DNA of 64,000 bases, taken from positions 124,280-188,279 of the forward strand of contig VXAZ01008245.1 of the NCBI GenBank assembly GCA_013399875.1, written 5' to 3'. Made by a program: the position numbers and the translations under genes. Below, in pieces: positions 1-36,740 of this stretch. The notes under the pieces are model-generated. The model ran no database searches and was not told where the DNA came from. It saw only the letters and a list, made by a program, of their open reading frames with translations. Position 1 is the first letter of the stretch. Every line of letters starts with the position of its first letter. The stretch is from Gymnorhina tibicen (taxonomy: Eukaryota > Chordata > Aves > Passeriformes > Artamidae).

Positions 1-90
1 TTCAAGACTGAGCAGCACTCACATTAAATAGTCCTCAGGCTGCCGGATCCCCGTGTCAGGACTCCCGCAACCGAGTACAGGTCGGTGTTG

Positions 91-107
91 CCACCTGGTG
101 GCACGTG
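91..107. promoter_or_regulatory. CTCF-like motif overlapping a CACGTG E-box
   Basis: ccacctggtggcac (91-104) matches the CTCF core CCASYAGRKGGCRS except one position, and cacgtg (102-107) is a perfect palindromic E-box. A single motif match in raw sequence is weak evidence; binding is not shown. Confidence 0.3.
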
Positions 108-2652
108 ACAGCGGCACTGCCACTTGGAAACGGGATTTTCAAGTCAGCAAAGACACACATCACAACCCATATTAAAGACACATTTTATTATTTAAGCTGT
201 TGTTTTCTACAGAATCAAGGTTTTACTGCTAACAGCAGATCACCATTCCCGCGGTGCATTCACATGGTTCCATTACACCTCCACTGAGTTCCTTGGTTGT
301 GTGAAGGTGGGGAGGCCAACCCCACCTGCTTACTGAGGGGCTCAGAAGGTCTTTGAAGGCTCCTCTTTCTTCAGCAGGTGCCTACATAACCCGCTCACTT
401 CATTTCTAATTAGCAGCCATAGCCACTGCTCCTCAGCTGTGGTCTGAGTTACAAACCTGTTGCTACCGGTGGCCTTGCACGGATTCGGCAATTCTGGTGT
501 AATGAGTTTATTTGTTCTTGTGAATTCAGCAGCCTACGGGCTTACAGGTAGTGCTTATCAACTCACACACAGGGGGCTTGTATAGCAACTTGGCCTAGAA
601 AGTAATTCTGCAGAATACTAAGGTTTATTTAAGAAGTTACCCAAACCCAGTTTTATCTGTGCTAGAGAAATGCAGACTGCTACAACTAGTCCCCTGTTTG
701 GAAAAGGTTGAGTAATCACCATCCAAAATTTTAAAATCTTACGGAATTACCTGGAGTATATGAAAATGTCACTGGATCCATATCTTATCAGCTCTTTATG
801 TATTTCAGCAGTGTTTAAAGCATCCAAGTGGGTAACAGTGAGCCTGCAATTTCTCTTTTTAAATCTGACAAGAAAACATAATTCTCATCATACAATATGT
901 TAAGTGGCATCTTTCTGAGTTGGGCAGAGGAGGCCTGCTAAATTGATGAGTAGGAGACTACACGTTCAGCCCTGGTGATTATATCTGGCAGACTGTAAAA
1001 TATGGAGTAATAAACCTGGGAAAACAAAGACCTAATAGCTAAATCTACAAATTTAACATGACAACTAGACCCTTGCCTCCCAACACATAAAAAAAAATAC
1101 CAATTGGAGATATTCGGTAGAATTTTTCAAATATGAGTACAAAATCCAGTATACAAAGTAAGTACAAAAAAGCACTTCTTACTTTTAAAAAAATAATTTA
1201 TTAGATTATCATGTGATAATACTGTTGTGTGACTAAGTAATTTTTTCAGCCACTGGCCTGTAGATGCACAGGAGTACATAGCATAGTCTATGAAAAGCAG
1301 CTAAGAACATGTCTACAAAGTGTCAAATGCAAATGTGAAGCACACAAGCAAAAAATAGCCAAAGGAGATCTTTCATGAAAGCAGCAGCTTGATTGTTTTG
1401 TACAGCATGCAATGTTCCTGTGAATTTCAAGGAAAAAACAAGCTGTGACAAACACTTGAGAGCATTTTGCATAAACAGAAGCTTCAAGCATTTGAAAGTG
1501 GAGAAGGAAAAGTCAGATATTAAAAATCGTTAGTACACTATTTTCTCTAAAGGTTAAGAACAACCACGTCATAGACTGGAATTTTCCCACCTTAGAGACT
1601 TTCTCCTAGCTATGGTAAACTTCACTTTCTAGAGGGTGCTGCTTGGAAAAGCTATTTGGAGTACTCTCTCAACACCAGTCATGTCACTCTTCTCAATTGC
1701 TCTATGAAAAATGTATTCCCAAAGCTCTTAAAAGTAAATCATGTGGAAGGGCTACTGCAGATGCTGTGGGCCTTGTTTTTTGTGGACGATGTAGCAGACA
1801 CAGAAGGTAATAGGGTGCTAATTAATTTGGAACAGCACTGTTACTGCTTTGCAGCTGTTTCACTACATGAAAAAGGAGAGTTTGGAGCTTAAATCTTCTA
1901 TGATGGGCCATAATCTAGATACTGAATTTCAGAGTAATCAGGCAGTCATGGAAACAGTTCAGACATATGTTACTGGCACCTCACTGGAGCCAATGTCTAG
2001 ATGGAAAAGAGGTCTCAGAGGTTTTTCTAAATGCAGCATATGAGAGCTGCAATAACCCATTTCCTCAGCTTAGTGTTGAGTTATGCAAAAAGATTTTGAT
2101 AGCAGCTACTGAGCTTTTTTACTGGACTGAAGTAGCTTTTATTGCTCATTCTGCCCATTGGGCTAAGGTTTCATTGCTGCTGCTGGACAAAATGCTCACG
2201 ATGCTGCCTTTGTAAGTAATCACCAGGTAACATGGCTGATTTGGAGCTCTGTTTTTTAAATCTGCCAGCTCAAGGACTGTTGTGGGATCCTTTAGCAGTA
2301 TGAGCAAAGTTACAGCTCAGCAGCTGAAAATCTGAATGTCTTCCACAGACAGTCTGAAATATGTGCACTGCCAGTAACTAAATTGAGTGGCTTCATTATT
2401 GCAATTTTCGACAGAAATATGCAAACACTGCTGAATTAAAAATTGCTCAAGAAAAAAAAAATCCTGCAAGCTATTCTTGCTTTGTGAGCTCCACTGGTAC
2501 CTCTTAGCCCTGCGGATGTTAAGAGATGGTTTTCTCTCTGGTACTGGCTGGGGCGGTTTAGGAAAACACACTTGCCATTTGCAACAGGGTTTGGAACTGC
2601 TGGGCTGAATCCAAAGCACTGAGAGCAGCAGGTCGAGGGACGGCATCCTGCC

Positions 2653-2674
2653 CCTCTGCTCTGCTCTGCTCTGG
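2653..2674. repeat. Short (CTCTG)n microsatellite
   Basis: About four copies of ctctg in a row, upstream of the SMARCA1 promoter. Two copies of gggggtcttt follow at about 2716-2735. Confidence 0.6.
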
Positions 2675-2790
2675 TGAGACCCCCACCCAGCTCACTTCCA
2701 GGCACTTCCCCAATTCGGGGGTCTTTGGGGGTCTTTGATGAAGGCTTCTAACGTCTTCTTCGCACTTGAACTTTCCAACTTTGTCTTCAG

Positions 2791-2791
2791 N
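2791..2791. other. Single ambiguous base
   Basis: One n immediately before the degenerate tandem repeat, probably an unresolved base at a difficult join. Confidence 0.9.
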
Positions 2792-3050
2792 TTCACATTA
2801 GATTATATGGGTATCAAAAGTTATGATTCAGGTTATAAGCATCAGGTTATAGGTATAGAAGTTATGATTTAGGCTACATAAGTAAAAGCTATGATTCAGG
2901 CTATATAAGTATAGAAGGTTATATTGATATTTTTCAAGTTACATTGATAAAAAGTCATGATTTGGGTTATATTGATATTAGGGTTACGTAGATATCCTAT
3001 AACTCAAGTTACATAAGCACTTCGTTGTTGAGACTTGAGTTATATAGGCA
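2792..3050. repeat. Degenerate tandem repeat, unit about 14-15 bp
   Basis: About 16 diverged copies of a motif close to aRgttataYaagtat, for example aggttataggtatag, aggctatataagtatag, aagttacattgataa and aagttacataagcac. Alternation with aagttatgattc-type units gives a rough 27-29 bp higher-order period. It ends where the CR1 fragment starts. Confidence 0.8.
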
Positions 3051-3054
3051 TCAC

Positions 3055-3456
3055 TGGAGCACCTCTGCTGTGGGGAAAGGCTGAGATGGGGCTGCTCAGC
3101 CTGAAGAGGAGGCTCTGGGGAGATCTTGTTGTAACCTTTCAGTACTTAAAGAGGGCTCATGAAGGAGGGAGAGCAACTTTTTACACGGGCAGATAAGACA
3201 AGAGAGAACGGTTTTAAACTAAGAGGAGAGATTTGGATTAGATATTAGTAAGAAATACTTTAATGTGAGGGTGGTGAGGCACTGGCACAGGTTTCCTAGA
3301 GAAGCTGTGGCTGCTCCATCCCTGGAAGTGTTCAAGGCCAGGTTGAATGGAGCTTGAAGCAACTTGGGATAGTGTTAAGTGTCCCTGCCCAGGCCGGGGG
3401 TTGGAACAAGACGATCTTTAAGGTACCTTCGACCCCAAACTAGTCTGTGGCGTTAT
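3055..3456 (+). mobile_element. CR1 LINE 3' end, 5'-truncated, sense
   Basis: Matches the avian CR1 3' region in order: tggagcacctctgctgtggg, ggctgctcagcctgaagagg, a gaggcactggcacaggtttcc block, ccctggaagtgttcaaggcc, then a diverged ggttggaacaagacgatctt and final tail. About 400 bp, truncated at the 5' end as is typical. It abuts the CpG island. Confidence 0.9.
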
Positions 3457-4130
3457 GCAGCGGCCTTGGCCGAGCTCTCTTTGTGAGCTGCGGTGTCGCT
3501 CGGGAGAACGGGGGTCAGCAGAGCGGCGGACGCCCCCCCGTCCTGCAGCGCTTCCGGCACCAGGGAGGCCCGGCCGGGAGCCGCTCCCCGAGCCCGCCCC
3601 GCCCGCCTCNNNNNNNNNNNNNNNNNNNNNNNNNNNNNNNNNNNNNNNNNNNNNNNNNNNNNNNNNNNNNNNNNNNNNNNNNNNNNNNNNNNNNNNNNNN
3701 NNNNNNNNNNNNNNNNNNNNNNNNNNNNNNNNNNNNNNNNNNNNNNNNNNNNNNNNNNNNNNNNNNNNNNNNNNNNNNNNNNNNNNNGCCCCTCCGCCGC
3801 GGCCCGCGAGGGCCCTGGGGGCCGGCCCCTCCCGGACACACCCCCGCCCCCGTGCCTGCCCTTCGGCATCGCCCTGTCAGCAGCCGCCGTCCGCGCGGCC
3901 CTGCGAGGCTCCCGGCCCGGCCCTGCAGCCTGGGCACGGGGCTGGGGCCGCTGAGCCCGGGCGGACCCCCCCGCCCGCTCCGCAGCCCGGGCGCTCCTGC
4001 AGGGCCCGTCTTCCCCCGCTCTGTTTCCTTCCCCGTGCCCCCGGGGAAAGCTGTCCCGGAGCCGGGAGCTCCGAGGGCTCAGGGTGGGAGTGTCGCGGGT
4101 GCCTGGAGAGTTCGCGACTGACCCGGTCTG
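3457..4130 (+). promoter_or_regulatory. SMARCA1: CpG-island promoter region of SMARCA1, interrupted by a gap
   Basis: Very GC- and CpG-rich, in sharp contrast to the AT-rich DNA on both sides. Tandem GC boxes (gcccgccccgcccgcc, about 3593-3608) and an ETS-type cttccgg (3551-3557) lie directly upstream of the N run. Its position 3.4 to 4 kb before exon 2 on the coding strand suits the SMARCA1 promoter and first exon. Neither the transcription start nor the start codon can be seen. Long open frames here are artefacts of GC richness and the Ns. Confidence 0.7.
3610..3787. other. Assembly gap (178 N) inside the CpG island
   Basis: A run of N flanked by GC-rich sequence. Human exon 1 coding sequence is about 174 to 177 nt (from memory), so the missing SMARCA1 first exon could fit here. 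This is inferred from position only. Confidence 0.95.
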
Positions 4131-7100
4131 CCCCGACTGTCAGGGCCTCCCCCTGCCCTCTGCCTGGCTCGAACTGTGCCCTGATGCAGAATACACCCCT
4201 CGAAAGAACACGTATGGCTGCCAGCCGCCTCTCCTTAGTTTTTTGGGAGAAAGACACAAGGCATATAGAAAGTGACGTATTCAGGTATCCTTGGAAACAG
4301 AACAAGATTTAACCTGAAGAATGAATCTTAGAAAAAACTTAGTAGGAATGAGGACCGTACATCGTATATTTATGATACTGGAGAACATTGCAGAACTACT
4401 GATAACAGTGCATTCAGATATGCCAGTTATTGAAAGTCCATTTTGCCTGTAACGAATGCTTGAAGCTTTATTTTATTACATATACAAACAGCTATGGGAC
4501 ACAGTGCAGTGTAATCCTGAACTTTATCTGGTTGCTCGAGGGAAAATGTTTAAGGGCTATTTGTTGAATACAACTTACTCTGCAAAATTTTATGCGTGTC
4601 AACTGCACAGTTACAGCATCTGCATAACAATGGCAGTCATGCAACCTGTTGTGCTCTGCTCCCCTCTCAATATTTTACTTTATAAACAGTCTTTGTTGTA
4701 CTACCAAAACAGTCTGACTGGCTATTGGGAATGTATTTCCAGTTTGTATATGTGAGTTAAACACAGAAGGAATCCTTCTAATTATTCTTGGTGCATCTGT
4801 TCAGAGTTTTCAGTAGCACAAGTTACAAGAGTAAAGTCAACTAAAGTAGCAGCAGTTCTTGTTGCCAGTTGTTATATTGATGTTTTCATGGGGGCTCCTC
4901 ACTTTGGGACAGTTACTGGGTAGAAATCTCTCAGGCTGATCTTATGAACCCTGTTTAGGGTAGTTATTAGAGATTTTAAGGGGGAGTATTTTATATCCTT
5001 GGAATACTCAGGATCTTTTGTAAGTGCTGCGTGGTTGTGTTACTTTTAAGTTTAAAAGTTGTTTAAATGTCACGGGTTTTCAGGGGATTATGTAATCTAT
5101 AATGGTAATAGTTTCTAGAGTAGTGATAAATTGTTACTGGTGAGTTTCCGGAGTTAAAAATGAAAGTACTTTCGTGGTGGTGAATTGCGCTGAGGCTTCT
5201 GCTGTCCTGGTTCCTGACAAGTCAGCCTTTTATGTGATGAAGATACGTTGAGTAAAGTTTCTTGGGAAAAGCTTCAGACTTCATGGAATATTTTAGTTTC
5301 TGTGTTGTATAAGGTACATGGTCCAGTTGTTAGGGGGAAGTATTTGAATCAAAATCTAGTAATTGTCAAGGTGTAGATTTTTGTAATTCAGAGCATTATG
5401 CAGAAGCAATTTTGGGTATGGTGCCTGTCCCTGTCTGGCTCCACCAGCACAGAGTAGTACTTTAGTAAACCTGCAGCATATTCTCCCCCTGGTGAGTTGT
5501 GAGGAAGAGAAGGGGCACAGGGATGCATGTGTCTTGTTTGGCTCTTTCACTGGCTTTTGATAATCCCCTCTTTGTTATTTCTGATACTTTGGGGGCCATC
5601 AATATTCAACAGAAACACTGCAATAAGATGTGGGGGGCAGGGAATGTATGTTTCCTCTTGAAAGGTAAGGTGTATGGTGTGATTTTACTGTGCTGTGGCT
5701 GCAGTAATATGTCAGCTCATTGACTACTTCAACTCAGAGTGTGTTATTCAGAAGTACTTATTTCAGAATAAATTAGATTTGTATGCCACCGTAAGTTTTA
5801 TTCTTCTGGGATAATCTGAGTAACAACAGAACAGGCATTGCAGCCATCTGCCTTGGGGATTAGAAAAATAATATTACATTGCAATTCACGTGGAAATCTT
5901 TCAGTTATAAGGGATTCTCATAATAGTGAGCTGTTCTGCTTGAAGAAACTTCATACCTACCTGAGGTAGACAGCTTTTTTCTGGTAACACACATCTATCT
6001 AATTTATTTCTAGGGCAAGTGAGGGAGATGTCTGAAATGGCCTACTGTCAATTTGTTTTCATTTAAGGAATAATTTGACACTTTAATTGAAGGACTGGAC
6101 CTGATATTAGCAATGTTAGTCTCTCTTTTTGGAGTGTATGTTGCATAGTAATATGACAGAGGTGTGCATATACACATATGTATGACCTGCTCTTTGGCAT
6201 GTTGGAGTAACTTTGCTTTCTGAGATGAGCTGATTACCTGTATGACTGGAGAACATTTAAGTGAATAGAATATTTCTAATACTACCTGTTTGCAGCATTT
6301 GGCCTTGCAAAGGTAAACTGGTGCATTTATACAATCATTAAGCTGTCACACAGCTTCATTATACACTTAGTACTGTTCACCTCTGCAGAGAATTACGGCT
6401 TTGGGCAAACTTGAAACAGTAATTTCTGACTTCAGAAAATATTCCTCCCATTTGCATGACTGTGCTTAAAGAAGTTAGCATGTATGTTTATCAGTAACAG
6501 TTCTGAAATTTAAATGTAATGTTGCTTAACAGATTTTTAAATATTTGGTACCATTTTGGCCTGGTTTTGTTACTTGACCCTGTAATAATAAGATTATTAT
6601 TTTAATTTAGTGTATTTAACATTGCTCTGATACTCAAAACACTTGAAGCAGATTAATACTGTGCACTGTTACATTTTATGCAGACATGCACTCTGGCAGC
6701 TCCTTTCAGTTTATTCAGAGCTTTTCAAAAACATTTTTATAATTTAATGCATCTCAAAATAGATTTATTTTTATTGGCACATTTCAAAGCCCAATTAGGA
6801 GAATTTTCTTAAATTAGGGGGAAGAAAATCTACCATTTCATCATTTTACCAAAATCATAGTTCTGGACAACCTGCTCTGAGCTTCACAATTGAAGACAGA
6901 TATGGATCTCATAAACTACAGAAGTCAGCCATTTTTGTTACAATTCCTTAGATTTCTTTCATATATAGTAAATAAGGTAATTCTTCAGCTGTCTGAGAGT
7001 GTACTGTGGAGTTGTTGCTGCATGGACTGAACTGGTTGGTTGTGTCTCTCCCAGGTTTATGGCTCAGTGTAGTTAAGCTGTGTTTCCAATTGAACTTGTG

Positions 7101-7529
7101 ACTATTTGTCTAGAAGCGAAAACAGACAAAACCCAACCAAAATACAAGTGCCAGAAACTTACAGCTAGGAATCTGACATTTAGAAATCACATTTAATTTT
7201 TTCAAATATCTTTTCAAGATATTAAACTTAATTATGCATTTACAGTAAGATCTCTGTGAAAGATTATTGTGCTCTTGCAGTAATTTCTTTCAATTTGGAT
7301 CCTGCTTGTAGAGGTAAACACGAGGATCTCCTTTAGTTTCGTCATGGATGTGAGGTTTTGCTTTGGGTGAAATGATATGATTAATGCAGTCACTTCATTT
7401 TGAAATAATTATTTTTAAAAAGTAGCATGCTTGTCTTGCAGTTTGTAGGTTTGTTCAGTTTGATACATTTTGCTAAAAAAGTAAATAAAGAAACTGGTAT
7501 TTATAAAATGTTTAACTTCTGAATTCCAG
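4131..7529 (+). other. SMARCA1: SMARCA1 intron 1 (visible part)
   Basis: Sequence between the CpG island and the exon 2 acceptor. It becomes AT-rich after about 4170. No alternative first exon with a start codon in frame with exon 2 was recognised, and I saw no repeat I could name. Confidence 0.6.
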
Positions 7530-33295
<25,766 letters not shown>

Positions 33296-33695
33296 ACCTG
33301 AAAAGCGAATGCTGAATATGAAACTGCCAGTTTCTTCACTCCATCTATGTGTATTAATTGCCAACTTCTTTGTATTCATGGTACTCTTCCCCAAGTCCCA
33401 TGCTTTAATTTTGCAAATTTTGTATACTTTACAATGCCTTTCTTTACCTAAAATGTGTAGCTTTATATCTTATGCATTCCAGTATTTTTGTGTACTGTAT
33501 TTTGTGAGTTTTATGTCTTTGGCAAAATTCACTCAGTCCTTGGTTTTTTGAAGCTTGTGCTGAGGTTTTTGGCTTTTATATGTTTTATATGCTGCTGCTT
33601 TGAAAGAAAACCTAGATTCTATAGCTGTATTATTGTTGTTTCATATTTTAAATTTATATGGCTGTTGGAAAATAAACTGACTTAATTATTTGAAG
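33296..33695 (+). other. SMARCA1: SMARCA1 3' UTR (proximal form)
   Basis: AT-rich sequence after the stop codon, ending just past an AATAAA. Short open stretches exist but none resembles a known protein. The 3' end is an estimate from the signal; further AATAAA hexamers at 34654 and 37338 could give longer forms. Confidence 0.6.
33671..33676 (+). terminator. SMARCA1: Polyadenylation signal AATAAA of SMARCA1
   Basis: Canonical hexamer 376 bp after the stop codon, followed about 35 bp later by a T/G-rich stretch (ctttgttttc). It is the first good signal downstream of the gene. Confidence 0.6.
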
Positions 33696-36649
33696 AGAAA
33701 TATAATTCACCTTTGTTTTCCCTACCTTCTCTCCCTTTTGCATAGCTACATTTAGAGAGAATGTTAAGGTTTGTATAATTGTGCCTTCATCATCAATCAG
33801 ATTTTTTTCAGAGGAGTACTTAGACAGGATCAGGAGCATGACAGAACAAAATCTAATTAGACTGACATCCTTGTTTGCTCTGTGCATTAAATGGACATTT
33901 TTCTCTGAAATGTTCAGAAGGAAACCCAGCAAATACACACTTTTTGTTTTTCGTTATCAGTGGTGTCTGCTGGGCTACATGCTTAAACACAGGGTGAGGT
34001 GTTTCTCGGAAGGGCCTCTGGATGACAACTTTTCTATGCCTCATAAAAGGAAGTAGTCAGCTAACAGCTTCTGGTTGTTTAAGTAGCAAACAAAATAATT
34101 CACTTTCTGGTTGGTAGGCTGCTCAGCTGCCTTGTGCTGAAAGATCTTCATTGCTCTAATTATCTCTGCTAAAGTTCTTTTACCTTTTACTCAACATGTC
34201 AGTCAGAAGCAATGGGGATATGTTATGGAGTGCTCCTTTTTAGTATTTCTATTTTAATGAAGGGATGAAAGTGTTGGATGTATGATTTTTTGACTTTGCA
34301 AGAATGGCCTTTATTAAGCAGGTTCACAGTTCCTGCTCACTTCGGAGTCTCTGCCTTTCCTGGATCAGTAGAACAGTGGCTGTGACATCTGATGTTTTAC
34401 TTTAATGTTCTGTCTCTGATCTGGTGTTTAGTACAGACCTTGCTACAGTGAGACATGCCCTCATAATGTCAGGTCTAGATTAATGCAGTGTGCTTTACAT
34501 GGTACTTCCCTTGAAGACTACTTGTAAACTTCTAGTGCAGTTTGCTTCCTTCAGTGGTTTGAGGTGTTTTGAGATAAAGAAACCTCTTTACTCTTTGTAT
34601 TTCGTGCTTTGCATTGGCTACCTTCTGTGTTTGTAAAATTCAGGACTTTATAGAATAAAGTTCTTGAGCTCTACCCATATTCTTCTATGTCATTTAAAAT
34701 ATATTGGTATGTCGTTGAAGTTTTCTGGGATTAGTGTCCCTAAGTTTGATGAGTAATTTCCAGCTTTTTTGGTAGTGTCTGTTTAAGGTTTCGGGCAAAA
34801 TGGGTGTGATGTCTTGGTTGAGCATTTCAAAAGGTAACTCAAAAGATTAGATTCTGTATTTTGGATTGTAGCTTTTGTCTGGGGACCACGTTAATTATTT
34901 CACTTACATTTGTAAGACTTGGTATTCATCTGTTGAGCTTCATGTGATGAGTTGAAAGGTACAACTTCCAGGCAGGAGATTGGAATCAGAGCATGTTTTT
35001 AAATGAGTGTGCAACCCAGTGGGATAGGTGTGCTCAGGAAAGGAGCATGTCTCCTCAGATGATAGCTCTGATATTCATCCCGCTTTATCCTTGGGAGGAG
35101 GACACCCCGTGTAATTATGGAAAAAGGCTGTGTAGCTACACGCATATATAACCACAAATCCCTGGAGCATTGCTATTGATAGAGAGAGGAAGATGCCTTA
35201 TTTACATTTGCTTTTTGGCTCATGTGCCACTCACTAAGTTTATGGCCTGAAATTATAAAAACAAGTTAAAAGAGAAGGGAAATAAAGGCTGAAAGAGCCA
35301 ATTGAAATGTTTATGGAATTACATGGCTAGGTCTAGAGCTTATTCTATTGCTCCTATTTAGCATTGGATGAATATTTTAATGTTTTAAGTCTTGAAATAA
35401 GTGTATTCTGGTTTTGTTTATTGTAGGTTAGCTTTGTTTGACTTGCATGTTTTTGTGTATCCAGTTTCTCTGTGTTGCAAAGTGTATGGAAACTCTTAAA
35501 ATGATAATTCTCAACATGTTCTTTTATGCAGATTTCTTGGTTTGAGTTACCACTTAAGTTCACTCTTCTCAATGACATGATACACTAGCCATATAGCAAA
35601 AGATCATGCAATTGTTCTTTCAGATATTATCTCCTTGATCAGACAGCTTCTCTGAAGAATGATAGATTCTCCCAGGAACTATCTGTTATCTCTTGCAGTC
35701 TGTAGTCCCTAGTTAAACTGAATGTGCTGTTGAACAACAGTCCTTGAGAGCACTTGGACACTATAAACCAGTTCCTAGCGGATTGAGCCTTCCCATCCAT
35801 CATGTCCTACAGTGATAACTAAAGAAAATTGCTAACAGCTGCTGGTCAGGATTAAAGTAAAATGGATCTTTCTTTTCCCTTTTTCGTTCTTCTAGTTGCG
35901 GATACCCACACAGTGTGTGCCTAGCAGTATCTTAAATTATATGCTCCTGTGACTCAAAATTAGATGACAGAAATGAAAGACTCTTCCTACTTTTAACTGC
36001 TATTTTCTTAGGTGAGGAATACTGCTCGTAAGAAATTAGTAAGCACTGAATGTTATGTGATAGAAGACTTCTGAAAAGTCTGGGCCTTTAGGCAATTTTA
36101 GAGTTGCCAAAAATGCTGCAAGATAAAACATTTTGAAAATTAATTTAGTTCCTTTTCAGTGGACAAGTAAAATTTGATTGTGTAAACATCAGGCTTGAAG
36201 AAAGTCACCTAGCACCTTTGACTCACCAGTCAGTGCACGTAATATCCTGGGAGAGGTCACAGCAATTGTGGTCATTTTCACATAGTCATCGTTTCCAATT
36301 TATTAGTCCTTTTATTTTTGAGTTGTGTTAGTGATGACACCAAAAAAGTCATGCTCTTCACCATATTCATTGTATTTAATTTTAGTTTGTTATAATGACA
36401 CAGAGAAGAAATGAACTTTCTTCTTGCTGGTAATATTAGACCATCTTTAGATGCTGGTTTGCACAAGTGGTGTTACTATACTAAAATATTAAGTAAGAAT
36501 TTTTTTCTTGTAGATTAGCATTGCTTGTTTGATTTAGTGCTAATGCTGGTTATGGTTTAACAAAAAAGCAGCTATGCCTCTGAGATGATGAGCAAGGAGT
36601 ACAGTATACAGAAATTAATCAGAATCTTTCTAAGTGCCTGATGGTAATG

Positions 36650-36740
36650 ACAAACTGATTTTTGCTTTTATGTATGCTTCATATATATTTGTAGCTCTGT
36701 AGCTATATGAAGAACATATAAAAGCAAAAATTAGTTTGGT
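36650..36740. repeat. Imperfect inverted repeat (37-bp arms, 17-nt loop)
   Basis: Left arm 36650-36686 and right arm 36704-36740 pair over nearly their full length: one bulge, two G.U pairs, about two mismatches and an uninterrupted 13-bp block around ttttgcttttat. The size and shape suit either a pre-miRNA hairpin or a relic of a palindromic MITE. Neither can be decided from sequence alone. Confidence 0.75.

Larger units (their letters stand above)
1..2790. other. Upstream intergenic sequence, no gene recognised
   Basis: AT-rich DNA with no exon I can identify on either strand. In human, OCRL lies on this side in divergent orientation; I checked for OCRL-like peptides on the minus strand and saw none. 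Apart from the E-box/CTCF-like site and the short microsatellite, nothing stands out. Confidence 0.6.

Noticed and set aside
1656..2215. Overlapping short frames upstream of SMARCA1 as possible OCRL exons
   Set aside because: OCRL would be expected on the minus strand, and none of the translated peptides on either strand resembles its PH, phosphatase, ASH or RhoGAP domains.
3447..4312. Long overlapping open frames on both strands across the CpG island
   Set aside because: They are open because of GC richness and because 178 Ns are read as unknown residues. No known protein is seen and both strands are open at once.
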